Positions 43,545 through 54,000 of a stretch of DNA of 64,000 nucleotides are shown here, one piece after another (position 1 is the first letter of the stretch; each line of letters begins with the position of its first letter). The notes under the pieces were generated by a model. The model saw nothing but the letters and a program-made list of their open reading frames with translations, ran no database searches and was not told the DNA's origin. The translations under genes were made by a program, and so were the position numbers. The stretch comes from Lachnoclostridium sp. An196 (GTDB lineage Bacteria; Bacillota; Clostridia; Lachnospirales; Lachnospiraceae): contig NZ_NFJZ01000003.1 of the NCBI RefSeq assembly GCF_002160135.1, forward strand, positions 1-64,000, in the 5' to 3' direction.

Positions 43545-45394
43545 GCAGATTTTATATTACAAAGATTGCTGCCTCCGGAGAGAAGGTTGAGTATTCATCA
43601 GTACCATTTAAGGATGGCGTTAATTTTATTGAAGGACCTTCTAATACGGGAAAGTCTTATGTTATTGGCTGTATTGACTTCATGTTTGCCGGGAAAGAGG
43701 TACCTTTTTCAAAAGATGATACCGGTTACGACACTGTCATGCTGGAAATGGAGTCTGACGATGGTTATTCATTTAAGGCTGAAAGAAAGATAGAAGACGG
43801 AAGCAGCGGTGATAAGGGATCGAACGTTGTAAAAGTATACTCTGATTTTCCAGGAGTAGACAAAGACGAATATAAAGTTGGTAACGGGGAATACAGCACG
43901 TTATTGTTGAGTCTTATAGGTATCGATAAAGTCCCTAAAATTATCGCAACGCAGGCACCGACGGATGAAGAAATGACTATTCGAACTATCTTTCATTTCT
44001 TCTTCCTGAGTGAAGAAAATATATTTGAAAAGCGAACTCCGCTTGATAATCCGGATCATTCCAAGATTACCAAGAGTCTGACTTCGCTTATCTATCTCCT
44101 TACAGCCGATGATTTAAACCGTTTCCTGCCCAAAATCAGCGTTGAGGAGCTAGAGAAGAGAGCTACCCGGAAGGCAGGGGTCATTAGTTACCTGAATCAG
44201 AAGATAGTGGACTTGTCAAAACAGAAGGAACAGCTCGAAGAAGCTTTGGCTGCTGATGATGGCGTAGATATTGATGCCAAGATAGACGAGTTTGTGGCTG
44301 AAATAGAAAAGGTTGAAAGGCAGATTGTCGATGCTTCTGAGGAAAGCCGGAAGTTACTTGTGCAAATATATGAAGTGAATGCAAAGCTTCAGGAAGCCAG
44401 ATTCCTGGGCAATAGATATCGGGCACTTCATTCACAATATATGTCTGATATTAAGAGATTGATTTTTATCGTGGATGGCGACGCTAAGGGGAAGACCATT
44501 CATCACAAGGATAATTGTCCGTTCTGCGGGCATGAGATGGATTCAGAGGAAGAGGATCGTACTTCATACGTTGAATCTGCTAAATCCGAGCTTGCACGTA
44601 TCAGACTGCAATTGGGTGATCTGGAAGTAACGGAGACAGATACCAGAAAAGAGATAAAAGAACTTGAAGAAACGCTGAAGGCATTAAATGCTCAGAACAG
44701 TAATATTACAAAACTGTTGAATCAAAATCTCAGACCTCATGCTGCAGAGCTCAGAGCTGTTGTCGCAGAGTTCCGTAGAATTCAGCATGTAAGGCAACAA
44801 CTGCAGTTCATTGCATATATGTCAACGGAATTGGGAACAGATGTCTTCGAGAAGGAAAATGAAGAGGATGAGACTGCGACAAAGTTTGATGCAAAGAAGA
44901 ACTTTGATAAAAATATCTGGAAGGACTTGAGTGAGTCCGTCAATGAAATGATAAAAGATTGCGCTTATACCGGAAAGCCAGAGTCATATCTGAACATCAA
45001 TACAGCTGATGTTGTTGTTGGAGGAAGACATAAGAAGAACCAGGGTAAAGGATATCGTGCATTTCTGAATACGATAATGCTTTTCAACCTGATGAAGTAC
45101 CTTGAGAGCAGCGGGAAGTATGCGTCACATTTTCTTGTGTTAGATTCGCCGATCCTGTCTCTAAAGGAAAAGAAATACAGCATCAAGGAAAGTGAGAAGG
45201 CCACAAAGGGAATGAGAGAATCTTTGATTCAATACATTATCGATCATTGTGGCAATAACCAGCTGATCGTAGCCGAAAATGAGCTCCCAGAGACGGTAAA
45301 CTATCAGAATGCGAATCGGATAACGTTTACGATGGATGAAGAGCAAGGACGTTATGGATTCCTGCATAGTGTAAGAAATCCCGAAGAAGAGTAA
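43541..45394 (+). CDS. DUF3732 SMC/Rad50-like ATPase of the ABC-3C system
   Basis: 617 residues. Walker A EGPSNTGKSYVIGCIDFMF near 32-50, two long coiled-coil arms (about 205-300 and 335-410), a zinc-hook-like CPFCGHEMDSEEED between them (about 325-340), and Walker B region FLVLDSPILSLKEK near 535-548 with a C-terminal H-loop area NNQLIVAENELPE. This is a Rad50-like DNA-end/loop-sensing ATPase; in ABC-3C it is predicted to sense invading nucleic acid and license the effector. Confidence 0.82.
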   Translation: MSRFYITKIAASGEKVEYSSVPFKDGVNFIEGPSNTGKSYVIGCIDFMFAGKEVPFSKDDTGYDTVMLEMESDDGYSFKAERKIEDGSSGDKGSNVVKVYSDFPGVDKDEYKVGNGEYSTLLLSLIGIDKVPKIIATQAPTDEEMTIRTIFHFFFLSEENIFEKRTPLDNPDHSKITKSLTSLIYLLTADDLNRFLPKISVEELEKRATRKAGVISYLNQKIVDLSKQKEQLEEALAADDGVDIDAKIDEFVAEIEKVERQIVDASEESRKLLVQIYEVNAKLQEARFLGNRYRALHSQYMSDIKRLIFIVDGDAKGKTIHHKDNCPFCGHEMDSEEEDRTSYVESAKSELARIRLQLGDLEVTETDTRKEIKELEETLKALNAQNSNITKLLNQNLRPHAAELRAVVAEFRRIQHVRQQLQFIAYMSTELGTDVFEKENEEDETATKFDAKKNFDKNIWKDLSESVNEMIKDCAYTGKPESYLNINTADVVVGGRHKKNQGKGYRAFLNTIMLFNLMKYLESSGKYASHFLVLDSPILSLKEKKYSIKESEKATKGMRESLIQYIIDHCGNNQLIVAENELPETVNYQNANRITFTMDEEQGRYGFLHSVRNPEEE

Positions 45395-45429
45395 CGCACA
45401 TTGCATGTGAGAATAAAGAGGGAAAGACC

Positions 45430-45678
45430 ATGAAAAAGACTATTAGTTACGATAAACTTTGGAAACTGTTGATTGATAAAAAGTGGAATCGTACAAAACT
45501 GAAGGATGAGAGCGAAATCAGCACAGCTTCACTTGCGAAGCTTGGAAAGAACGCGAATATCACGACAGATGTTCTAGTGAAGATTTGTAATGCTTTGGAA
45601 TGCGATTTCTCTGACATCATGGAGATGGTTCCTGTGGAAGAAAAGGATATGTCTTCTGAACAGCATGCGGAAGATTGA
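45430..45678 (+). CDS. Cro/C1-type HTH regulator
   Basis: 82 residues, one HTH_26/XRE domain: KLWKLLIDKKWNRTKLKDES, then the recognition helix STASLAKLGKNANITTDVLV and CNALECDFSDIME. ATG follows GAGGGAAAGACC. It lies 36 bp after the ABC-3C operon and 15 bp before the SNF2 helicase gene, so it may control the helicase-methylase operon. Confidence 0.85.
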   Translation: MKKTISYDKLWKLLIDKKWNRTKLKDESEISTASLAKLGKNANITTDVLVKICNALECDFSDIMEMVPVEEKDMSSEQHAED

Positions 45679-45692
45679 AAGGATAGATTGTT

Positions 45693-48515
45693 ATGGTAGA
45701 TTACGCACCAGGGATGAGGACCATCATTCGAGATGAAGAATGGATGGTTAAGAAGGTCGAAAAGAACAACATGGGGAATAATGCCCTTTACTGTGTTGGC
45801 GTATCGCCATTAGTTAAGGACAAAGAGGCTGTATTTCTGACTGATCTGGAAGAGATTGCAGTAGTGGATCCGAAGGATGTAAAGCTTGTCATTGATGGGT
45901 CATCTTTCTTCCGGCGGACACAGTTGTATCTGGAAAGTCAGTGGAGGCAGCAGATCCCGACAGATACAGATCTACATATCGGAGATAAGGCGGCTATGGA
46001 CCTGATGCCTTATCAGCTTGAACCTGCGCAGATTTCGCTTCGCAGACCGCGTCAGCGCATCCTGATTGCAGATACAGTTGGCCTTGGTAAAACACTGGAA
46101 GCCGGTATCCTGATGAGCGAATTGATTGCCAGAGGAAAAGGCAGGAGGATACTGGTTGTTACTGTTAAGAGCATGATGACGCAGTTCCAGAAAGAAATGT
46201 GGAATCGCTTCACAATACCGCTGGTGCGTCTGGATTCAAAGAAGATCCATGATATCAGGGCGAAGCTTCCATCAAACTATAACCCATTCAGCTATTACGA
46301 CAAGACCATTGTGTCCATTGATACGCTGAAGAGAGATGTTGAATACAGAACACATCTGGAGAAGGCATACTGGGACATCATTGTAATTGATGAGGCTCAG
46401 AATGTTGCAGAGCGTGGCGATCATCAGGCGCAGCGTTCCAGATTGGCAAAGCTGCTTGCAGATCGTTCAGATACTATGATTATGCTTTCAGCGACACCGC
46501 ATGATGGACGGGCGAAGAGTTTTGCATCGTTGATGAATATGCTGGATCCTACAGCTATCGCGAATCCGGATGATTATACCAAGGATGATATTAAAGGCCT
46601 GTGCGTGCGTCGTTTCAAGAAGGATGTGAAGGATCAGGTCAGCGGATCGTTCCTGGAAAGAAGAATTGAGCTACAGCGTTGCAAAGCATCAGCAAAGGAA
46701 GAGATCGCTTTTGATATTTTTGCAGAGATGCAGCTGCAGATGGATTTGAGTAAAACAAGAGCTCAAGGACAGCTCTTTAAGACCAGTCTGGAGAAGTCGC
46801 TTTTTTCCAGCCCGGCAGCCTGCATCAAGAGCATTGATGCCAGACTTAACAAGCTTCGTAAGAAGTACTCAGATAACGAGATCAAGGATATCCGCGCACT
46901 AGAAGAACTGAAGAGTGCGTTGGAGAATATTACTCCTTCGGACTTTTCAAGGTATCAACAGCTCCTGACTTTGTTGAAAGATAAAGAATACGGATGGACC
47001 GGAGCAACAGATGACCGTGTTGTTATCTTTACAGAGCGCATTGAGACCATGAAATATCTGGCGGCAAGACTCCGCGAGGATCTTAAAATGCCGGCCAATG
47101 CGATTCAGGAAATTTCAGGCGCTATGAGCGACGCAGAGCAGCAGACAATTGTTGAGAACTTTGGGCGAGAGGAAGCTCCGGTCAGAGTACTGGTTGCTTC
47201 GGATGTCGCATCAGAAGGACTTAATCTGCATTACCTCAGCCACAGGATGATCCATTTTGACATCCCGTGGTCGCTTATGGTGTTCCAGCAGAGAAACGGA
47301 CGTATCGACCGTTATGGGCAGCAGAAGCGTCCGGATATCCGCTATATGATGATTGAAAGCAATAATCCACGTATTAAGGGTGATATGAGGATTATTGAGA
47401 TTCTGATTACCAAGGAAGAGCAGGCACTGAAGAATATCGGAGATCCGGCATTGTTGCTTGGTAAATTCTCCATTGAAGATGAAGAGTTAGTGGTATCCGA
47501 TGCAATAGAGAACGGATCAGATGCGGATGCATTCTCTGAGACATTGGATAGCGGTGAAGCAGAGTTTGATCCTTTTGAGGCGTTGATGGCAGCTTCTGCT
47601 GATACAAGTGAACCGGCGAAAGTCAAAAATGATGAGACGCTGTTTTCGGATGCCGATTATCTGTACCTGGCGATGAGTTATCTTAACCAGTCTGAGAGCC
47701 ATCCGGTTGAAAAGCTTCAATCCGTATCCGGCATGGAAGTGATAGTAACGCCGGATATGAGAAAGCGTCTTACCGCATTACTCCCTGATGAGGCTATGCC
47801 GCAGGGCGATTATTTACGGCTGTCCGATGATAAGGAATTCTGCATGGGAGAAATGAAGAGAAGTATGCAGAATAACATGGCAGAAACGGCATGGCCAAAG
47901 GTTCAGTATCTCTGGAAGCAGCATCCGTTGTTTACATGGGTAAATGATAAAGGCGGCCTGTTGTATGGACGCGGAGAAGCCCCGTTTGTTGGCATTCCGG
48001 ATAAGATGAAACCGGAAGAGACCATCTTCATCGTTACGGGAAGCATTCCTAACAAGCGTTCCACTCCGCTGGTAGATGAGTGGTTTGGGCTTCAGTATGA
48101 GAATGGAAGATTTGTAAAGAGCCTGAGCATGAACGAGCTGCTTGCACATACCGGGTTCCGAAGCACAAAGATCCCGAACAGTGCAAGCCTGACGGAGACT
48201 GATGTGGCTGAAGCTGAAGGCTTACTGCCTGATGCTGTTGAACACGCGAAGAAATATCTGGATGGGTACTATCAGAGCTATCAGAGCCATATCAATCCGC
48301 TTCTGGATGAAGAATTGGACAAGTTAGCTGAACTGGAAACACGTCATAAATACTATCAGCTGTCTTTGTTTGAAAGCGAAAGAAAGAAAAGCGAGCAGGA
48401 ACGTATGGTAGATGAACTATTTGATAAATTTACGACTTGGGTTACGGACACCATGTCGATACAGAATAATCCCTATATCCGGATTATGGCGGTAATGAAG
48501 GGGGTAACAAGATGA
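45693..48515 (+). CDS. SNF2-family helicase, DrmD-like
   Basis: 940 residues. N-terminal beta domain (PGMRTIIRDEEWMVKKVEKN), then SF2 motifs: Walker A ADTVGLGKTLEAGIL (about 130), DEAQ box VIDEAQNVAERG (about 235), motif III MLSATPHDG, motif V ASDVASEGLNLHYLSHRMIH (about 505) and VI FQQRNGRIDRYGQQKRPDIR. Overall layout and its position before a large N6-adenine methylase match DrmD of class 1 DISARM. The long C-terminal region (about 590-940) is not assigned. ATGA overlap with the methylase gene. Confidence 0.85.
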   Translation: MVDYAPGMRTIIRDEEWMVKKVEKNNMGNNALYCVGVSPLVKDKEAVFLTDLEEIAVVDPKDVKLVIDGSSFFRRTQLYLESQWRQQIPTDTDLHIGDKAAMDLMPYQLEPAQISLRRPRQRILIADTVGLGKTLEAGILMSELIARGKGRRILVVTVKSMMTQFQKEMWNRFTIPLVRLDSKKIHDIRAKLPSNYNPFSYYDKTIVSIDTLKRDVEYRTHLEKAYWDIIVIDEAQNVAERGDHQAQRSRLAKLLADRSDTMIMLSATPHDGRAKSFASLMNMLDPTAIANPDDYTKDDIKGLCVRRFKKDVKDQVSGSFLERRIELQRCKASAKEEIAFDIFAEMQLQMDLSKTRAQGQLFKTSLEKSLFSSPAACIKSIDARLNKLRKKYSDNEIKDIRALEELKSALENITPSDFSRYQQLLTLLKDKEYGWTGATDDRVVIFTERIETMKYLAARLREDLKMPANAIQEISGAMSDAEQQTIVENFGREEAPVRVLVASDVASEGLNLHYLSHRMIHFDIPWSLMVFQQRNGRIDRYGQQKRPDIRYMMIESNNPRIKGDMRIIEILITKEEQALKNIGDPALLLGKFSIEDEELVVSDAIENGSDADAFSETLDSGEAEFDPFEALMAASADTSEPAKVKNDETLFSDADYLYLAMSYLNQSESHPVEKLQSVSGMEVIVTPDMRKRLTALLPDEAMPQGDYLRLSDDKEFCMGEMKRSMQNNMAETAWPKVQYLWKQHPLFTWVNDKGGLLYGRGEAPFVGIPDKMKPEETIFIVTGSIPNKRSTPLVDEWFGLQYENGRFVKSLSMNELLAHTGFRSTKIPNSASLTETDVAEAEGLLPDAVEHAKKYLDGYYQSYQSHINPLLDEELDKLAELETRHKYYQLSLFESERKKSEQERMVDELFDKFTTWVTDTMSIQNNPYIRIMAVMKGVTR

Positions 48516-51500
48516 GCATGGATTTATCCGGAATTACCAACCAAAACGAATATTACACGAATCATTATTTCTCATCAATCTTTGAAGAGAATGCTTCTGA
48601 GACGATCTCTGCATGGCGAGCAGAAGCAAAGGAAAGCGAAGAGATCAGGACGCCGTGGGCGCTTCTGCGTGATGTTGCACGCCAGTATTACCCGGTTCAT
48701 GACCGTTTTCTTCGCTCAAAGTTTGATACCCAGACTTTGGTGAATATTCGCACACTTGCAGATATGTACTTAAAGGCTCTGGGCTATCCGGAGGCGAAGC
48801 CAGAGTGGATTGAGATTGATGATACGCTGAAGGCACCTGTTTACCTGGAACTTACCAAGGCGAATGGAGCACCGGCCTTATGGATTCTGCTTGCGACTTC
48901 TGATGATAAGGAAGCAGCTATTCTGGACAAGTATTGTTTTGCTGCAGATGAAGTAGCGGAAGAAGGGCTGTATTCCGTACCAGCAAATGTTCTTACCAAT
49001 ATTCCGAATGAGGATCTTGTTACCAAGATTCTCTTTGGCCAGGCAGAGCCTCCGCGATTCATTTTGCTGATCGGAATGAACCAGATAGCTCTGATCGACC
49101 GTAATAAATGGAATGAGAAGAGATATCTGCAATTCGAACTTGAGGATATATTCAGCCGTCATGAGGAATCCACGCTGCAAGCGATGGCAGTTCTTCTGCA
49201 TAGAAATAGCTTGTGCCCTGAAGATGGAACAGCACTCCTGGACGAGCTGGATGCGAATTCTCAGAAGCATGCTGCAGGCGTATCACAGGATCTGAAGTAT
49301 GCGCTTCGTGAGAGCATTGAGATTCTTGGAAACGAAGTACTTTACGACATGGCTACCCGTCAGGGAAGAAATCTGGAAACAGATCCGGTAGATGCAGGTG
49401 ATCTGACCTTGGAATGCCTGCGGTATATGTACCGTATGCTTTTTGTGCTCTTTATTGAAGCAAGACCGGAGCTCGGATATGCACCAATCCAGAATCTAAC
49501 ATATAAGTCCGGATACTCCTTAGATAATCTGAGAGATATTGCTGATGATATCCGTGATGATGTGACTGAGGTCGGCAGTGGGTATTTCCTTCATGAGACT
49601 CTTTCCAAACTGTATGATCTGATCTACAGCGGATATCCGGAGTCTGAGGAAGACCTGCTGAAGTATTCACAGGAAGAGAGCCTGCACGATATGTTCGTGA
49701 TTGCTCCGCTGAAGGCTCATATCTTTGATCCTGAATATACAAAGATGATCACAAAGTCGAAGCTTCGCAATTCCTGCATGCTTCGGATTATAGACCTTAT
49801 GAGTCTTACGCGTGAGACCGGGCGGCGGCACGACAGGCGCGGGCGTATTTCCTATGCAAATCTGGGAATCAACCAGATGGGATCCGTGTATGAGGCACTG
49901 CTTTCGTACCGTGGATTTATCGCTGAGACAACGCTCTTTGAGGTAAAGCGTGCCGGAGACAGCTTCAATGAACTGGATGTTGGTTACTTCGTTACTGAAG
50001 ATGAGTTGGACCAGTATACCGAAGACGAACGTGTTCGCTATGAGAAGAATGATCCGGATGGAAAGTATAAGAAGGGTCAGCTCCGCAAATACGAGAAGGG
50101 GACTTTTATTTATCGTCTGGCCGGCAGAGAAAGGGAAAAGTCTGCCTCTTACTATACGCCGGAAGTTCTGACGAAATGCCTGGTTAAGTATGCTCTGAAA
50201 GAGTTGCTCGAAGGAAAGAGTGCAGATGAAATCCTACATTTGACCATCTGTGAGCCGGCTATGGGATCCGCAGCATTCTTGAACGAAGCCATCACGCAGC
50301 TTGCGGAAGCATATCTGGATAAAAAACAGAAAGAGCGTGGGGAAATGATTCCTGCAAATGACCGGCTGAAAGAACTTCAGAAGGTCAAGATGTATATGGC
50401 AGACAGGAATGTTTATGGAATTGACCTTAATCCTGTCGCCGTAGAACTGGCAGAAGTATCACTTTGGCTGAATACGATCTATGAAGGTGGCTTTGTGCCG
50501 TGGTTTGGAACGCAGCTGATTAACGGCAACTCACTGATTGGAGCAAGAAGACAAGTATACCGTGTGGAATCCCTCAGTACAACATCAAAGGGGATCCGTT
50601 GGTATGAGAATGCTCCTGACAGAGTACCGCTCGGAACAAAACGCATGCCGCGAAAGCAGGTATATCATTTCCTGTTGGGAGATCCTGGCATGTGCAGTTA
50701 TTCTGATAAAGTCATCAAATCTCTGGAGCCGGATAAGATTAAAGCTATGGCTAAGTGGAGTAAGAAGTTCACAGAGCCATACAGTGAAGATGATCTGGTA
50801 ACGCTGCTCCGCTTGTCTACTGCCATTGATGAATTGTGGGAAGCACAGATCAATCTGAGAAAAGAGGTGGAGGCTAAAACACAGGATTCTCTGTCTGTTT
50901 ATGGATATGAGGATGATGCTACAGATTCCCATACAACTATTAGACAGAAGGATCAGATCCTGAGTGAACTTTATAAATCCGAACATATGAGAAACGCCGG
51001 TCCATATGCAAGACTAAAGTTTGCTATGGATTACTGGTGTGCACTCTGGTTCTGGCCTATTGATAAAGCGGATTTGCTTCCGAGCAGAAGTGAATTCCTC
51101 TTTGACATGTCCTTAATTTTGGAGGGCACAATGGCATCTGTAAATGTTAGCAAAGAGGCAAAAGGCGGACAGCTGTCGTTATTTCCTACAGAAATGGAGC
51201 AAATAGCGCTGGATATAGTTGCGACCTATGGATCTGGGTCCGTGGTTGATATTCCACGCTTGCGTAAGGAAAACCCTCGGCTCAATCTTGCTTACGAGAT
51301 TTCGGAACAGAATCACTTTATGCACTGGGAGTTGGAATTTGCAGATTTATTTGCTGAAAGAGGTGGATTTGACTTAGTAATTGGGAATCCCCCATGGATA
51401 AAAGTGAAGTGGGGAGAATTTGATGTCCTTTCAGAAAAAAATCCTCGGTTTGCAATTAAAAAATTAAATGCTGCCCAAGTTAAGGAGCTTCGAGCAGTAG

Positions 51501-53287
51501 CTTTAAAGAATTCTACGGAACAAGAAGATTATGAGTTGGAATACGTTTCCGCAGCAGGTCAGCTTAATTATTATAACTGCGAGACTAATTATCCTCTTTT
51601 ACGTGGCCAACAAACCAATCTATATAAATGTATTCTCCCACAAGCTTGGTATATATCAAATGAAAATGGCGTTTCAGCGTTTATTCATCCCGATGGCGTT
51701 TATGATGATCCTAACGGTGGATTATTAAGAAAAGTATTGTATCCAAAACTTAGAAAGAGATTTCAATTCGTAAATGAAAAACTACTTTTTACGGAGATAA
51801 GTGATACAAGTATCTATGGGTTGAACATATACTCAAACGCATCAACGAAATCGTTTGACATGGTCTCGCATTGCTATTATCCAAGCACAATCGACGAATC
51901 ATATGAAGGAGCACATCAAAGTGACCCTATTCCAGAAATGAAAGATGCGAATGGAAATTGGACTGTTTCTGGACATCCTCGCCGAGTAGTAAAAATAGGG
52001 AAGGATGAGCTAGCAAGTATAGCGAAAGTATATGATGATCCGGAAAATCCACAGTCTACAAGATTACCGGTAATCTATGCCGTAGATTTATTAGGCGTGA
52101 TTGAACGATTCGCAGAGCAGACAGTTAAAATTGCTGATTATATTGGGAAAACGGATGTATACATGACACAATTACTGGATGAAACCGCATCACAGAGTAA
52201 TCATGTAATTTCTGAAGGCTCACATTTCCCAGAGGATGATTATGACTTTGTATATTGTGGTCCATATATTTCAATCTCGAATCCTTTGTTTAAAACGCCT
52301 CGAAGAGTATGTAAGGAGAAAGCTGACTATGACAAAATCGATTTACAAATGATCAGTAGTGATTATATTCAGCGTTCTAAGTACGCGATTGAAGAAAAAA
52401 TGATGGATTATTTGTCGGCTTCGCCTAGAACTGATAAGAATACACGATACATTGATACTTATCGGATTGCGGCAAGAAAGATGTTAGGTTTGAACCAAGA
52501 GAGAACACTAATGTCAGCGGTCATTCCCCCAAAGACATCTCATATCAATGGTATATATGGAATGTACTTGGAAGATGGCAAATTGCTTATGTTTATACAG
52601 GGACTGATGTCATCGTTGCCGTATGATTACCTTATTAGATCTTTGGGGAAAAGTAATTTTCTCGATGACACAGCATACAAGATTCCAATAATTGAAACGA
52701 ATAGAAGAGGAGCTATAGTATTAAGAGCATTAATGTTGAATTGTGTCTCAGAGAGATATCAAGATTTATGGGAAAGATGCTGGAACCAGTCATATTGCTT
52801 AGATGGTTGGTCAAAAGATGATGACAAATTATCAAGAGGAATCTTTAAAACATTATCATCGGCGTGGAGTAGTTCCTCTTTTCTGAAGTCTGATTATGAG
52901 AGAAGATGGGCGTTGATTGAGATAGATGTATTGGTCGCGCAGTCACTTGGAATGGATTTAAAACAACTGCTTACAGTTTATAGAACCCAATTTCCAGTAT
53001 TAAAAAAGTATGAAGAAGATACTTGGTATGACCATAACGGACGTATTGTATTTACAAATAATCGTAGCTTAACTGGAGTTGGATTTGATCGGAATGAATG
53101 GGAAAATAGCATCAAGAATTCTCCTGCAGGTGAGAGATTCTGCCGTACCATTACCGATGATACCATACCAGGGGGACCTGTAGAAAGAACGATTGAATAT
53201 ATTGCCCCGTTTGATTGTTGCAATCGAGAAAAGGATTACGAAACTGCGTGGAAGTTCTTTGAAGAAAAATATGGTGTACAAGAATAA
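48512..53287 (+). CDS. Large N6-adenine DNA methyltransferase, DrmMI/PglX-like
   Basis: 1591 residues. SAM-binding motif I CEPAMGSAAFLNEAITQLA near 578-597 after YYTPEVLTKCLVKYALKEL, and catalytic motif IV IGNPPWIKVKWG near 955. The N-terminal 450 residues are unassigned; no clear PD-(D/E)XK nuclease motif is visible, so a type IIG-style cutting function is not supported. The C-terminal part (about 960-1590) is probably target recognition and is visibly more AT-rich at the DNA level than the first part. Methylation of host DNA would mark self for the helicases in the operon. Confidence 0.85.
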   Translation: MSMDLSGITNQNEYYTNHYFSSIFEENASETISAWRAEAKESEEIRTPWALLRDVARQYYPVHDRFLRSKFDTQTLVNIRTLADMYLKALGYPEAKPEWIEIDDTLKAPVYLELTKANGAPALWILLATSDDKEAAILDKYCFAADEVAEEGLYSVPANVLTNIPNEDLVTKILFGQAEPPRFILLIGMNQIALIDRNKWNEKRYLQFELEDIFSRHEESTLQAMAVLLHRNSLCPEDGTALLDELDANSQKHAAGVSQDLKYALRESIEILGNEVLYDMATRQGRNLETDPVDAGDLTLECLRYMYRMLFVLFIEARPELGYAPIQNLTYKSGYSLDNLRDIADDIRDDVTEVGSGYFLHETLSKLYDLIYSGYPESEEDLLKYSQEESLHDMFVIAPLKAHIFDPEYTKMITKSKLRNSCMLRIIDLMSLTRETGRRHDRRGRISYANLGINQMGSVYEALLSYRGFIAETTLFEVKRAGDSFNELDVGYFVTEDELDQYTEDERVRYEKNDPDGKYKKGQLRKYEKGTFIYRLAGREREKSASYYTPEVLTKCLVKYALKELLEGKSADEILHLTICEPAMGSAAFLNEAITQLAEAYLDKKQKERGEMIPANDRLKELQKVKMYMADRNVYGIDLNPVAVELAEVSLWLNTIYEGGFVPWFGTQLINGNSLIGARRQVYRVESLSTTSKGIRWYENAPDRVPLGTKRMPRKQVYHFLLGDPGMCSYSDKVIKSLEPDKIKAMAKWSKKFTEPYSEDDLVTLLRLSTAIDELWEAQINLRKEVEAKTQDSLSVYGYEDDATDSHTTIRQKDQILSELYKSEHMRNAGPYARLKFAMDYWCALWFWPIDKADLLPSRSEFLFDMSLILEGTMASVNVSKEAKGGQLSLFPTEMEQIALDIVATYGSGSVVDIPRLRKENPRLNLAYEISEQNHFMHWELEFADLFAERGGFDLVIGNPPWIKVKWGEFDVLSEKNPRFAIKKLNAAQVKELRAVALKNSTEQEDYELEYVSAAGQLNYYNCETNYPLLRGQQTNLYKCILPQAWYISNENGVSAFIHPDGVYDDPNGGLLRKVLYPKLRKRFQFVNEKLLFTEISDTSIYGLNIYSNASTKSFDMVSHCYYPSTIDESYEGAHQSDPIPEMKDANGNWTVSGHPRRVVKIGKDELASIAKVYDDPENPQSTRLPVIYAVDLLGVIERFAEQTVKIADYIGKTDVYMTQLLDETASQSNHVISEGSHFPEDDYDFVYCGPYISISNPLFKTPRRVCKEKADYDKIDLQMISSDYIQRSKYAIEEKMMDYLSASPRTDKNTRYIDTYRIAARKMLGLNQERTLMSAVIPPKTSHINGIYGMYLEDGKLLMFIQGLMSSLPYDYLIRSLGKSNFLDDTAYKIPIIETNRRGAIVLRALMLNCVSERYQDLWERCWNQSYCLDGWSKDDDKLSRGIFKTLSSAWSSSSFLKSDYERRWALIEIDVLVAQSLGMDLKQLLTVYRTQFPVLKKYEEDTWYDHNGRIVFTNNRSLTGVGFDRNEWENSIKNSPAGERFCRTITDDTIPGGPVERTIEYIAPFDCCNREKDYETAWKFFEEKYGVQE

Positions 53288-53301
53288 GGGGTAACGACAA
53301 T

Positions 53302-54000
53302 ATGACAAAGAGTTACGTTGAGTACATCCTTTCAAAGTGCAACGATGCCTCAGTATCGAGCGTTTGCGGCCTACATAAAACGAAAGCAGAGCTTATTTCA
53401 TCTGCACAGAAAGGATTTAATGGCACAGATTATATTTTGGGACAAGGATTACTGATATATGCAGCAGAAGATTTTGTCGCAGAAAATGGATATATAGTTG
53501 ATAGTGAGCTTGGACACGATGCTCGAAAAATACTTTCCAGGTTTTGCAGAAATCTTGAGGAGATGAAAACAGAAAACCTACAAAGGATAGATATTGATAG
53601 AGAGTTCATGTTTAATTCTATGACGGATCTCAATTGGTTGTTATCGAGTAAGTACTATTACACTCAAAAGAATCTTGTTGGGAAGATTGAATTATTAAAG
53701 TCATCGACAATGATACGTATTTGGGTGAAGAAGGCTTTAGAAGATGTGATTTATGAGACGGCGCTGTATGATGAGGAACGCTGTAAGCAATATGAATCCG
53801 CTCAGTTAATTCGATATCAAATCTTTTCCGGAGTCCACCCCGATTCTCAGGTAAGAGATTTGTATGCACAAGGATGTACTGGATCTGATTTTAAGAATTT
53901 AGAGGCTCAGGCTCGTGAATGTAGCATCAGGCGAATGGCTTTATTCTATGGGCTTACTGCAACAGCAGCGAGAGCGGAGGAGATAAGGAGAATGCGATAA
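53302..54000 (+). CDS. Unrecognised protein in the helicase-methylase operon
   Basis: 232 residues, not recognised. Mostly alpha-helical, soluble, with a basic C-terminus (CSIRRMALFYGLTATAARAE). It is AT-rich at the DNA level like the 3' half of the methylase gene before it. ATG follows AAGGGGTAACGACAAT; its stop overlaps the next start (TAATG). Its fixed position between methylase and DUF1998 helicase suggests an essential accessory subunit. Confidence 0.7.
   Translation: MTKSYVEYILSKCNDASVSSVCGLHKTKAELISSAQKGFNGTDYILGQGLLIYAAEDFVAENGYIVDSELGHDARKILSRFCRNLEEMKTENLQRIDIDREFMFNSMTDLNWLLSSKYYYTQKNLVGKIELLKSSTMIRIWVKKALEDVIYETALYDEERCKQYESAQLIRYQIFSGVHPDSQVRDLYAQGCTGSDFKNLEAQARECSIRRMALFYGLTATAARAEEIRRMR

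Noticed and set aside
48512-53287. Methylase considered as a type IIG restriction-modification enzyme
   Set aside because: No PD-(D/E)XK nuclease motif was found in the N-terminal region, and the operon context fits a DISARM-like methylase better.
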